A stretch of 37,187 nucleotides of DNA, taken from positions 1 to 37,187 of the forward strand of contig JAEOTH010000199.1 of NCBI GenBank assembly GCA_016839915.1, in the 5' to 3' direction. Positions 1 to 7,013 of the stretch are shown here, piece by piece. Position numbers and translations under genes: made by a program. Within the stretch, counting starts at the first letter, position 1. The number at the start of each line of letters is the position of its first letter. The DNA comes from Promethearchaeota archaeon. GTDB taxonomy: Archaea > Asgardarchaeota > Lokiarchaeia > Sigyniarchaeales > SOKP01. The notes below the pieces were generated by a model. It saw nothing but the letters and a program-made list of their open reading frames with translations. It was not told where the DNA came from and made no database searches.

Positions 1-123
1 TGACCCTGGAACGAGTATAAATTTAAAATTCTTTCCAACCCAAGAGAGTACATTCCCGATGGAGCTTTCCTTTTTCTTTAATTCAATTTCTTCCGATATT
101 TCAACTTGATAAGGTTTTTCCAT
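1..123 (-). CDS. Hypothetical protein, N-terminal part only (cut by window edge)
   Basis: An ATG at 123 reading leftward opens a frame that stays open to the window edge, giving the first 41 residues. The start is MEKPYQVEISEEIELKKK, a charged, probably helical or flexible leader, followed by a more hydrophobic stretch containing LSWVGKNFKFILVPG. The charged lead-in to a Trp/Phe/Ile-rich segment could be the cytoplasmic start of a membrane segment or of a small globular domain. No family is recognisable from this piece. The downstream half of the gene lies outside the window. Confidence 0.55.
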   Translation of the reverse strand, partial: MEKPYQVEISEEIELKKKESSIGNVLSWVGKNFKFILVPGS

Positions 124-260
124 AAATAATTTCACTTGAAATTTTTTAAGTGAGTCTTAAATTATAATATGTTATTTTTTAAGTTTTAAAGATTTTTGTT
201 TATTTTAATAAACATCTTAATATCTTGTAAAGATTTAAGATCAAAAATTATTCATAGAAT

Positions 261-512
261 TTATTGATTTTCATATAGATCCTCTAATTCTCTTAACCAA
301 TCTGAATCTTTAATTAATTTCTCAAATATATCTTTATTTCTAAAATCTCCTCTAAATTGATTTCTTTTCATTTTAATAACTCGAACTTTCCATTTTCTTT
401 TATTAATAAAATGACTGCCTTCATTATATTATGTCTCTATAACACTATAATTTTGATATTGATTTAATGAAAATTGGTAAAAGAGGTTCCTGCTTATATC
501 ATTTTTTATGAA
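261..512 (-). pseudogene. Decayed ORF fragment with an in-frame stop
   Basis: Reading leftward from about 512, the frame gives protein-like sequence (ISRNLFYQFSLNQYQNYSVI), meets a TAA at 429-431, then continues in the same frame with GSHFINKRKWKVRVIKMKRN and a charged tail ending LRELEDLYENQ before a TAA at 261-263. The composition on both sides of the internal stop is coding-like (Trp, Arg, paired charges), unlike random AT-rich spacer. A 36-residue peptide could still be made from the ATG at 369-371. The most likely explanation is a gene remnant inactivated by a nonsense mutation and lacking its 5' part. The family is not recognised. The rest of the 124-639 gap is AT-rich with no other gene seen. 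Confidence 0.4.
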
Positions 513-602
513 TAATTATATTATTCTGATATCACTGAAGTATTATAATTCTTTTTTTTTCCCATTTCGTAAATAATATTAGTCTGATAAAAATAACATG
601 AG

Positions 603-614
603 TTTTATTAAATA
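603..614 (+). promoter_or_regulatory. TATA-like element upstream of the longin/wHTH gene
   Basis: The run TTTTATTAAATAG at about 603-615 matches the AT-rich archaeal TATA box. It lies roughly 25-30 bases before the ATG at 640, so a transcript starting at the normal archaeal distance would be nearly leaderless. This favours ATG 640 over TTG 631. In such an AT-rich genome the match alone is weak evidence. Confidence 0.3.
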
Positions 615-639
615 GAAACGATCTGGTTTATTGAGATTA

Positions 640-1389
640 ATGATTTGCGATGTTCTTATAATTAAAGATGGATTACCATTATTATCCAAGAGTTTTTGTA
701 ATTCTACTAGTATTAAAAATTTGTTTTCAGAAGTAGATAATCTTATTATGGTATCTGGTTTTTTTTCAGCATTAAATTCATTTTCTGATTCATTTGAAGA
801 TATGGGTACCATCAGCGAGCTAAAATTATCAAATAATAATCTTAAACTCTCCTTTTTAAAAGATGGGAATATACCTGAATTAATATATTTGGCTACTTAT
901 GATAAAAATTCGAATCTTATGAATGTACAAACATTTCTAAAAAAATTATCTGTATCATTTCAGCAAAAATTTAACATAGAGCAAATTATAAAATGGAATG
1001 GAAAACTAGACAGTTTTAAGTCATTTGACTCTGTAATAGAGCAATTAATTAAAGAAGACGAGAAATCTAAACAAATTAAATATAACGATCAAGTAGTGGA
1101 TTGGCTAAAAAGTTTTGAGAGCGAGTCAGATGAAGGTTTACAATATAAATTCGAATCAGAGAAAGTTGAGTCAATCCCTGAATACTTTAATTATATCCCA
1201 ATTTTCACATCATCCAAAAAAGTTAATCCAAAATATTATTTAACAGGAGAAATATCATGTAGAGTTTATGAACAAATAGATGGGAAAAAATCAATCAATC
1301 AAATATCTAATCAATTGATGGTTAAAGAAATTCAAGTATATAATATATGTAAAAATCTCATTAAAATGGGTTTTATCTCATTAAATTAA
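640..1389 (+). CDS. Longin-like N-terminal domain plus C-terminal winged helix (Asgard-type regulator)
   Basis: A 249-residue soluble protein. The start (MICDVLIIKDGLPLLSKSF) has the beta-strand pattern of longin/roadblock-like domains, which act as GTPase-associated platforms and are numerous in Asgard genomes. Residues about 190-249 (around IDGKKSINQISNQL and ending NLIKMGFISLN) look like the winged-helix unit found at the end of bacterial DUF4388-type proteins. The middle (about 100-185) is charged and helical. The ATG at 640 is chosen; a TTG nine bases upstream is possible. It lies 156 bases upstream of the CheR-CheD fusion on the same strand, with hairpins between them. Domain calls rest on pattern resemblance. 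A role linking small GTPases or CheD-like sensing to output is inference. Confidence 0.55.
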   Translation: MICDVLIIKDGLPLLSKSFCNSTSIKNLFSEVDNLIMVSGFFSALNSFSDSFEDMGTISELKLSNNNLKLSFLKDGNIPELIYLATYDKNSNLMNVQTFLKKLSVSFQQKFNIEQIIKWNGKLDSFKSFDSVIEQLIKEDEKSKQIKYNDQVVDWLKSFESESDEGLQYKFESEKVESIPEYFNYIPIFTSSKKVNPKYYLTGEISCRVYEQIDGKKSINQISNQLMVKEIQVYNICKNLIKMGFISLN

Positions 1390-1415
1390 TGGCAAATGTT
1401 AAAAATTTTAAAAAG

Positions 1416-1471
1416 TGTGGATTTTTTACCACAAATCCTGTTTTACTATTTTGTTACTACATAACAAAATA
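1416..1471 (+). promoter_or_regulatory. Two inverted repeats between the longin/wHTH gene and the CheR-CheD gene
   Basis: The first hairpin has 5-bp arms TGTGG/CCACA (1416-1420 and 1429-1433) with an 8-base T-rich loop. The second has perfect 10-bp arms TATTTTGTTA/TAACAAAATA (1447-1456 and 1462-1471) with a 5-base spacer. No long T-tract follows the second hairpin, so an operator for a dimeric regulator is as likely as a terminator. Both lie in the 156-base gap upstream of the fusion gene. Confidence 0.4.
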
Positions 1472-1545
1472 AAATCTCTTTAAGAGTATATTAATATCGG
1501 CATATTTTTATAACAATAGAGTAAAAAATCTTAATAGCAGGCATT

Positions 1546-3669
1546 TTGGTGTGTAAAATTTCCGTATCCTCGATTAATCCTTCGTCTATAGATGCTCTTA
1601 TAGAAGAATTAAAGAGCGCAACAGGAATGAAATTTGACCATTATCAAAGAAAATTTCTTGAAAAAAGAATTGATTTTAGGATGAAAAATCTAAATCTTAA
1701 TTACTATCAAGAGTATATAAAATATATTCGAGAGAATCCTGTTGAATTAGATTTATTTTTAGATAAATTTACAATTAATTATACCTATTTTTTTAGAAAC
1801 TATAATATTTATAAGAATTTTGAGAAATATATTAAATTCTATGTTAATTATCACAATAAAATTCTTCGTGTTTGGTCAGCTCCTTGTGCTACTGGAGATG
1901 AACCTTATTCTATTGCAATTGTATTAGATCAACTGAAAAAGAATAATAAAAATTTTCCTGATTTTAAAATAGTCGCCTCAGATATTGATCCAGCTGCGCT
2001 GAAAGTAGCAAAAAACGGTGTTTATGGAGAATATTCAATACATGAAACCCCAGAGACTTATTTGAAAACATATTTTTCAAAAAAAGATACTGAACTTGGT
2101 CCAGAATATATTCTAATTGATGAAATCAAAGATAATGTCGAATTTATTAAAGAGGATATCATTAAAGGTCATAACAAGAATATTAAATATGATATAATTT
2201 TTTGTAGAAATTTCTTTATATATATAAATCAATATGCTAGAGAAAAATTATTACAGATTTTAGAATCCCGGCTTTTTGATGGGGGATTATTAATTTTGGG
2301 TGGATCAGAAACACTTCCCCATAAAAATACTAATTTTAAATCAATTAATTTGAGAGATCGTTTTTATATTAAGAATTTTTCAACTCAAGAAGTAAATTTT
2401 AAGAATAGAATTTACAACCTTTTTAAAAACCAATCGGTTTCTAAATATTATGGGGGAAAATCATCAAGGATACAAATTGAGCAACAAGATGATAAAGAAA
2501 TTAAAAAAATTAAAACACATTTAAAAACAGTGCCTAAATCCTTACCAAGAGTAAAAATCTCTGAAAAAAGTATTAAAAAGAAGAAAATTAAACCTGATAA
2601 AGAAATTAAGAACTTATATGAAACCGAAAGGATGAAAACCGAGGTCAGGATAACAGGTATTGAAGTAAATAATAGGTTCAATGGGAATGGATACAAATAT
2701 CGCAATAATCTATCACCAGAATCTACGAAAAATCCAGATGAAGAGTTTAAAATATATACATATAAAAAATGGGAACAATCCATAAGGCAACGTGAGCTAT
2801 TCGCAGAACAGAGAGAAAAATTTATAGAAGAACGGATTTCTTTTTTAGATGAAAAGTATAATAAAATTAAACAAAAAAGAAAAGAAGTAAATGATTTACT
2901 CAAAGATATTAAAGATCAAGAAGTAGAAGTTAAAAACCGTATAGAAATTCTAGAAAGGCTAACTAAGAGAGTAGAAAAAAGAGAAAAATTATTAGAACAA
3001 AAAGAAAAGCAATTTAACCGCCGAATAAGACAGGTAGGAGATTATACTAGACAAGTTATGCAACAAGAAGTTCAAATTAGTGGAATTTCAAAAGAGTTAA
3101 TAGAAAACGAAGAATTACAAAGTATTTATGAACAAAAACGTATAGATCAAATAGAGAATGCATATGATAAGAAAGAACTAATAATCCCTATGGGATATTA
3201 TGGCTTAATTAATTCTTTTGACAAATATGAAACTGCTACCAAATTCATAATTGAAGGATTGGGATCGGGGATTGCTTTAATTCTCAAGGATCCAATAAAT
3301 AATATTTTTGCTATGTCCCATATATCATTACCTTCTTCATCAGCTTCAAAACAGGGGTATCATTTACTTTTCCCTCATACTTTTGTAGATACTTCAGTTA
3401 AAGATCTGTATAATAACTTACTATATAATGGAGCTAATAAAATAAATATTACTGCTCTTATTATTGGTGGAGCAAAATTATTTTTAGACTATGATATGAC
3501 ATATCAAGAAAATATCGATGCTGTAAAAGCGCAGTTAGATACAAATCAAATAAAACTTGAAGCTGAAGATATAGGTGGATTAAGTGAAAGAGCAGTTGTC
3601 TATGATACTATTAATGATGCCCTTTATGTTAAAAAAACCTGGGAATTTGAGTATAGAAAAATTAATTAG
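1546..3669 (+). CDS. CheR-type methyltransferase - coiled coil - CheD-like domain fusion
   Basis: 707 residues. Residues about 10-275 are a complete CheR: N-terminal helical domain (TGMKFDHYQRKFLEKRI), SAM-binding motif around WSAPCATGDEPYSIA (residues 110-124), acidic loop ASDIDPAAL and DIIFCRNFFIYI. CheR methylates glutamates on chemoreceptors. Residues about 300-400 are a Lys-rich linker and about 400-530 a long charged coiled coil. Residues about 544-700 match CheD, the receptor glutamine deamidase: GLGSGIALILKDP, AMSHISLP, IIGGAKLF, AEDIGG. The CheD catalytic Cys (GLGSC in the family) is Gly575 and the catalytic Thr is also absent, while the His is kept (H592). The CheD part is therefore probably a binding module. 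The start is TTG 1546 or GTG 1549; the first ATG would cut the CheR N-domain. No other chemotaxis gene is in the window. Confidence 0.88.
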   Translation: MVCKISVSSINPSSIDALIEELKSATGMKFDHYQRKFLEKRIDFRMKNLNLNYYQEYIKYIRENPVELDLFLDKFTINYTYFFRNYNIYKNFEKYIKFYVNYHNKILRVWSAPCATGDEPYSIAIVLDQLKKNNKNFPDFKIVASDIDPAALKVAKNGVYGEYSIHETPETYLKTYFSKKDTELGPEYILIDEIKDNVEFIKEDIIKGHNKNIKYDIIFCRNFFIYINQYAREKLLQILESRLFDGGLLILGGSETLPHKNTNFKSINLRDRFYIKNFSTQEVNFKNRIYNLFKNQSVSKYYGGKSSRIQIEQQDDKEIKKIKTHLKTVPKSLPRVKISEKSIKKKKIKPDKEIKNLYETERMKTEVRITGIEVNNRFNGNGYKYRNNLSPESTKNPDEEFKIYTYKKWEQSIRQRELFAEQREKFIEERISFLDEKYNKIKQKRKEVNDLLKDIKDQEVEVKNRIEILERLTKRVEKREKLLEQKEKQFNRRIRQVGDYTRQVMQQEVQISGISKELIENEELQSIYEQKRIDQIENAYDKKELIIPMGYYGLINSFDKYETATKFIIEGLGSGIALILKDPINNIFAMSHISLPSSSASKQGYHLLFPHTFVDTSVKDLYNNLLYNGANKINITALIIGGAKLFLDYDMTYQENIDAVKAQLDTNQIKLEAEDIGGLSERAVVYDTINDALYVKKTWEFEYRKIN

Positions 3670-3725
3670 TAGATCAAAAAAAACCCACCAGCATTATTAG
3701 GTTAGTTAATCCAAAATATTAAATC

Positions 3726-4028
3726 TCAATGTTTTCTCTTTTGCTGGAGTTTTTTCTTTTTACGTTCTGCGTTATGAATTTCTTCTTCTATCTCATACAT
3801 TTGTGAATTATCCTTTCCTTCTAGTTTGAATTGCCCAAATATCTTACTTTCTTCTCGTTCGCCTGTTTTTGATATTTTTTCAAAAGATAATTCAATAGGT
3901 AAACCTTGTTTTAAAGCTAAATTTATAAAGTTTATAAAACCAATATGTTTGCTAGGAGCAATTGGGAATTTTATATTTACATCTTTATTTGTTTTTGTCT
4001 TTGTTTTTAATATTAAACGCAATTTCAA
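3726..4028 (-). CDS. Hypothetical basic protein
   Basis: A 100-residue protein starting at TTG (4028), with no early ATG in frame. Residues 1-60 alternate hydrophobic and basic residues (KLRLILKTKTKTNKDVNIKF) and could form a small beta-rich fold. The C-terminus from about residue 78 is a charged helix ending in a Lys/Arg-rich tail (ERKKKKLQQKRKH), which suggests nucleic-acid binding. It is convergent with the CheR-CheD gene, with 56 bases between them. Charge patterning supports this strand over the antisense frame, which is a hydrophobic shadow. No family recognised. Confidence 0.5.
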   Translation of the reverse strand: MKLRLILKTKTKTNKDVNIKFPIAPSKHIGFINFINLALKQGLPIELSFEKISKTGEREESKIFGQFKLEGKDNSQMYEIEEEIHNAERKKKKLQQKRKH

Positions 4029-4147
4029 GGCTATTCTCTCTCTTTATATAGTCAATATTTATATATTTTAAATATTCACATTAAAAAAACTATGTTATTT
4101 TATAATAAAAAATATATTTTAATTTAACTCATAAAATAGTTTAAAAT

Positions 4148-4771
4148 ATGGCTTCGAAATTTAGGATAAGGATTATCTTTAGACCTTTGGTAAATCTAAT
4201 AGCAAAAGGCTTAATTAGAATTAGGATAAGTCCAAATTATGCAACGACCTTTATGCTTTGTTTTTCTTTTTTGAGTTTTATCTCTCTTGCAGTTTTTCAA
4301 AATCTTTTATGTTTTTCTATTTTTGTATTTATTACAGGTATTATGGATGGCTGTGATGGAGCAATTGCGCGATTAACTAGTAAATCTACTAAATTTGGAG
4401 GTTTTTTTGATTCTTTTATGGACAGGTTTTCGGAATTTTTTATATTTTTAGGATTGCTTATTTACAATGAAAATCAATTTCTGTGGAATTGTATCAATAT
4501 GAACATCATTATATTTATATCTTTCTTAGCTTCGATAATGATTAGTTATAGTAGAGCAAGAGCAGAAGTATTCTTTAAGGGAGATTTCGATATTGGTTTA
4601 ATGGCAAGATCAGAAAGGTTATTTTATATTGTTATTATTTCAATTATAGGATTTTTTGGCAATCTTGTTAATATATTATTATTTATCTTTATGTTACTTG
4701 TCCTAGGAACATTTCTTTTTAGAATAATACGTATTTACAGCATAGTAAAAATAACAGATAATCAGAACTAA
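4148..4771 (+). CDS. CDP-alcohol phosphatidyltransferase, probably archaetidylinositol phosphate synthase
   Basis: A 207-residue integral membrane enzyme carrying the full CDP-alcohol phosphatidyltransferase signature: DGCDGAIAR followed by GGFFDSFMDR (about residues 68-93), the four Asp residues that hold the metal ions and the CDP head group. The N-terminus has ISPNYATT, as in archaetidylinositol-phosphate synthases and related enzymes. About six hydrophobic segments follow the family layout. The reaction joins an alcohol, most likely inositol-1-phosphate, to CDP-archaeol, releasing CMP. Glycerol- or serine-phosphate acceptors cannot be excluded from sequence alone. It is a single gene after an AT-rich spacer. 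Confidence 0.85.
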   Translation: MASKFRIRIIFRPLVNLIAKGLIRIRISPNYATTFMLCFSFLSFISLAVFQNLLCFSIFVFITGIMDGCDGAIARLTSKSTKFGGFFDSFMDRFSEFFIFLGLLIYNENQFLWNCINMNIIIFISFLASIMISYSRARAEVFFKGDFDIGLMARSERLFYIVIISIIGFFGNLVNILLFIFMLLVLGTFLFRIIRIYSIVKITDNQN

Positions 4772-4848
4772 TATTCTCAGTACTATTTCTTAGGAAATTC
4801 TATTTCCAGATTGCCAATATTTTTCAAGATAAGATTTGCTGTGTTGGG

Positions 4849-4983
4849 GTGCAATTCAGGGATAAAAGAAGGTTAAAGAATTTACATCTTAAAATGAATT
4901 CATTAAGGGAAGAGATTAATAGAACACAAGAGTTAGTCCTACAAAATAGGACACATGCTTGGGAAAATCAGAAAAAGTTTTGA
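4849..4983 (+). other. Possible small ORF or gene remnant (44 residues)
   Basis: In the 291-base gap 4772-5062 one frame is open from about 4771 to a TGA at 4981-4983. A GTG at 4849 would give a 44-residue charged peptide containing KMNSLREEINRTQELVLQ; an ATG lies at 4894. Within it is a perfect 6-bp stem with a 5-base loop (GTCCTA/TAGGAC, 4936-4952). Right after the stop is GAGGAGG, a strong ribosome-binding-like motif, followed by TTG and only 17 further sense codons. This could be a tiny gene, a remnant or a structured RNA. No family is recognised. Confidence 0.25.
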
Positions 4984-5062
4984 GGAGGAAACACATTGCT
5001 AATATATATGAGGTACGTTGGAATAATAATCAAAATATTTAGTAGTTGAGAGATATTTTTTA

Positions 5063-5770
5063 TTATTTTTTTAGTTCTATTCGGACTTCATCTCCATCCT
5101 TTAAATTTAATTCGTCTCTTAGGTATGGTGCTGCAATGATTTCAACGATATTTTTCTTGTGATGCGTTCTTTTGATCTTTAATATTGCTGCGTTTATTTT
5201 CTTGTCTTGATCATCCAACCGAGACACTAGACAACTATAACAATGTACAAGTCCATAAGAACGACCTGCATTTTCATCTTCAAAACTTTTTATTATGATA
5301 GAATTTTGATTCTTTAAATTTTCAGTTAAGAGTTCATTGTTAAGTTCACTTAGAGTTAAATTCAGAGTCCCCAGAAAGGGTTTAAATTTTAATTTCTCTT
5401 GAAATTGATCGTAATATCTTTTGATCGCAACATAATATGCCCCCTCTTTCATCCCAGTGACAACTTCACCCACTATTAGGATTTCTTCGAGGATTTGTTT
5501 TAAATCCATATACATTGCAAGCATGATATCAGCGCCTTTCTTTGTGATTCTTATAATCTGTTCTTTCCCTATAATTTTTCTTTGAATCCAACCAATTTCC
5601 TCCAATTGGTTTATTCTCCTCGAAGCAGTTTGTTGAGATAAATTAAGAATCTTGCCAAACTTAACACTACTAATATGAATTGCTTTCCTACTTCCAATAT
5701 TTTGGCAGAGGTGATAAAGTGCAAACCAATTTGCATAATTATCTGATGAAATTCTTTCTCTATCTTCCAT
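5063..5770 (-). CDS. ribK: CTP-dependent riboflavin kinase with N-terminal winged helix
   Basis: About 235 residues. The first ~90 form a winged helix (FGKILNLSQQTASRRINQLE, then wing EQIIRITKKG), followed by the archaeal riboflavin kinase domain: GEVVTGMKEGAYYVAIKRYY, then FKPFLGTLNLTL, and near the end EIIAAPYLRDELNLKDGD. These are hallmarks of the DUF120/RibK family, which phosphorylates riboflavin to FMN using CTP. The fused HTH form is known in archaea and may couple flavin level to transcription. The ATG at 5770 is chosen because it overlaps the ribL stop by 11 bases, typical of coupling; an ATG at 5806 would overlap by 47. RibL just upstream performs the next step, FMN to FAD. Confidence 0.87.
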   Translation of the reverse strand: MEDRERISSDNYANWFALYHLCQNIGSRKAIHISSVKFGKILNLSQQTASRRINQLEEIGWIQRKIIGKEQIIRITKKGADIMLAMYMDLKQILEEILIVGEVVTGMKEGAYYVAIKRYYDQFQEKLKFKPFLGTLNLTLSELNNELLTENLKNQNSIIIKSFEDENAGRSYGLVHCYSCLVSRLDDQDKKINAAILKIKRTHHKKNIVEIIAAPYLRDELNLKDGDEVRIELKK

Positions 5771-6233
5771 TATCAAAATTATTATTATATTTTCTATATT
5801 TTTCAATAATTTTTTTTTTTATTAAACTTGAACTATTTAACTCGTATTTATCATAATAATTTTCGAGTCTCCTAATCTCTATATGATTTAAACCCTTTTC
5901 ACTGAGCCCCTTTTTTAGGGTTTCAATACTGTATTTTTGATCCGGCCCCAGAAGAATGATGTCTGGATTAATCTCTTCAACTGTTCTAAGTGTATTATTA
6001 TCACTTCTTCCCAATCTAGCATTTTTCACATTTTTGAGATTTCTTACAACTTCCAATCTTTGTTCTTGGGGCACTATAGGTCGTTCACCCGAAAAAAGTT
6101 CACGATTTTTATCAGTAGCAACAACTACATATACATTTCCCAAATTTGCTGCTTCATTAATAAGATAAATGTGGCCAGTATGAATTAAATCGAATGTTCC
6201 AGCTACTAATACTCGTGTTTTTTTTTCATTCAT
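5760..6233 (-). CDS. ribL: FAD synthetase (archaeal RibL nucleotidyltransferase)
   Basis: 157 residues. The N-terminus has the cytidylyltransferase-like nucleotide-binding motif GTFDLIHTGH (residues 12-21, HxGH). The following strand LGNVYVVVATD, the segment RLEVVRNLKNVKNARLG and the C-terminal SSSLIKKKI (counterpart of the ISSTxIR motif) all fit. Family and position before ribK support RibL, which adenylylates FMN to FAD. The ATG at 6233 is chosen because it gives MNEKKTRVLVAGTFD, the normal family start; an upstream ATG at 6293 would run into the translin gene. Its end overlaps ribK. Confidence 0.87.
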   Translation of the reverse strand: MNEKKTRVLVAGTFDLIHTGHIYLINEAANLGNVYVVVATDKNRELFSGERPIVPQEQRLEVVRNLKNVKNARLGRSDNNTLRTVEEINPDIILLGPDQKYSIETLKKGLSEKGLNHIEIRRLENYYDKYELNSSSLIKKKIIEKYRKYNNNFDNGR

Positions 6234-6276
6234 CTTAGTCTGCTCATATATACATGTTAGATAGTTTAGGTTAAAA

Positions 6277-6888
6277 CTATATATTATTTTCAAAACATTT
6301 CTTCAAGTCATCCATTTGAATAGCTAAAGAAATATCTCCTCTCGTTTTTTCGATTAAATTTCTAGCAACATCTACTTTATGTCGTAAATCCTGAGTTACT
6401 CCAGCAGGGTAATCCAACGTAAATAAATGGGTATAAATATCATCCATTTTTTCTAGAATTGAATTTAAATCTTCAACCCGCGAATTCCTAATATTATCTA
6501 AAGCATATCTTCTTAATTCTCCAATAACATCTGCTAAACCTAATACATAATTGAAAGGATTAATCTTTAAATCAAGAGGTGATGGAATCTCTTTTTTGTC
6601 AATAATTGAAAAGAAAGCAATTGCTTCAACAAATTCTTGCTCTGGTGTTTTTAAGTATTTAAAAAATTGCCCAGGATTTTTGTTAACTAAATTTTGGAGA
6701 TTCTCGTGATTAATTTTTATCTTTTCTATTCTTTTATGAAATTTATCAAATTCTTTTCTATGAATATTTTTTATAGCAATACTACAGTCTCTAACAATAT
6801 TACGAGATAAATTCAAGATCTCTTCCCTATCATGAAATAGTATATCTAATAACTCAGATATTTCTGAAAAAGCTTTTTTAAGATTCAT
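6277..6888 (-). CDS. Translin/TRAX family protein
   Basis: A 203-residue all-helical protein. The C-terminal third carries the translin signature (YPAGVTQDLRHKVDVARNLI, then EKTRGD), and the middle has EFVEAIAFFSI and LADVIGELRRYAL, where family members keep acidic residues used for RNA cleavage in TRAX. Archaeal members are oligomeric RNases; the eukaryotic complex C3PO degrades passenger strands and tRNA fragments. It is first in a leftward block with ribL and ribK, 43 bases ahead of ribL, and diverges from thrS. A functional link to flavin synthesis is not evident. Confidence 0.88.
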   Translation of the reverse strand: MNLKKAFSEISELLDILFHDREEILNLSRNIVRDCSIAIKNIHRKEFDKFHKRIEKIKINHENLQNLVNKNPGQFFKYLKTPEQEFVEAIAFFSIIDKKEIPSPLDLKINPFNYVLGLADVIGELRRYALDNIRNSRVEDLNSILEKMDDIYTHLFTLDYPAGVTQDLRHKVDVARNLIEKTRGDISLAIQMDDLKKCFENNI

Positions 6889-7013
6889 AATAATAGAATT
6901 ATAATTTAGTAATAATTAATTTGAATTTAGAATTTAATTATATATCAAAAGTAAGAAAAATATTTAGAATTTATGATATAGGATTAGTAAACAATTAAAA
7001 AAAATGATCTAAC

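Noticed and set aside
579-812. Leftward open frame overlapping the longin/winged-helix gene
   Set aside because: It is antisense to a better-supported gene and shows no independent domain pattern.
2448-2903. Leftward 151-residue open frame, Ser/Leu/Phe-rich
   Set aside because: It is antisense to the Lys-rich linker and coiled coil of the CheR-CheD protein, which generates this composition.
1546-3669. Reading the CheR-CheD gene as evidence for a normal chemotaxis operon
   Set aside because: No CheA, CheW, CheY, CheB, CheC, receptor or archaellum genes are present in the window, and the CheD Cys is missing.
3826-4071. Rightward 81-residue hydrophobic frame opposite the basic hypothetical gene
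   Set aside because: The opposite strand has balanced charged sequence, while this frame is a Phe/Ile shadow of Lys/Asn codons.
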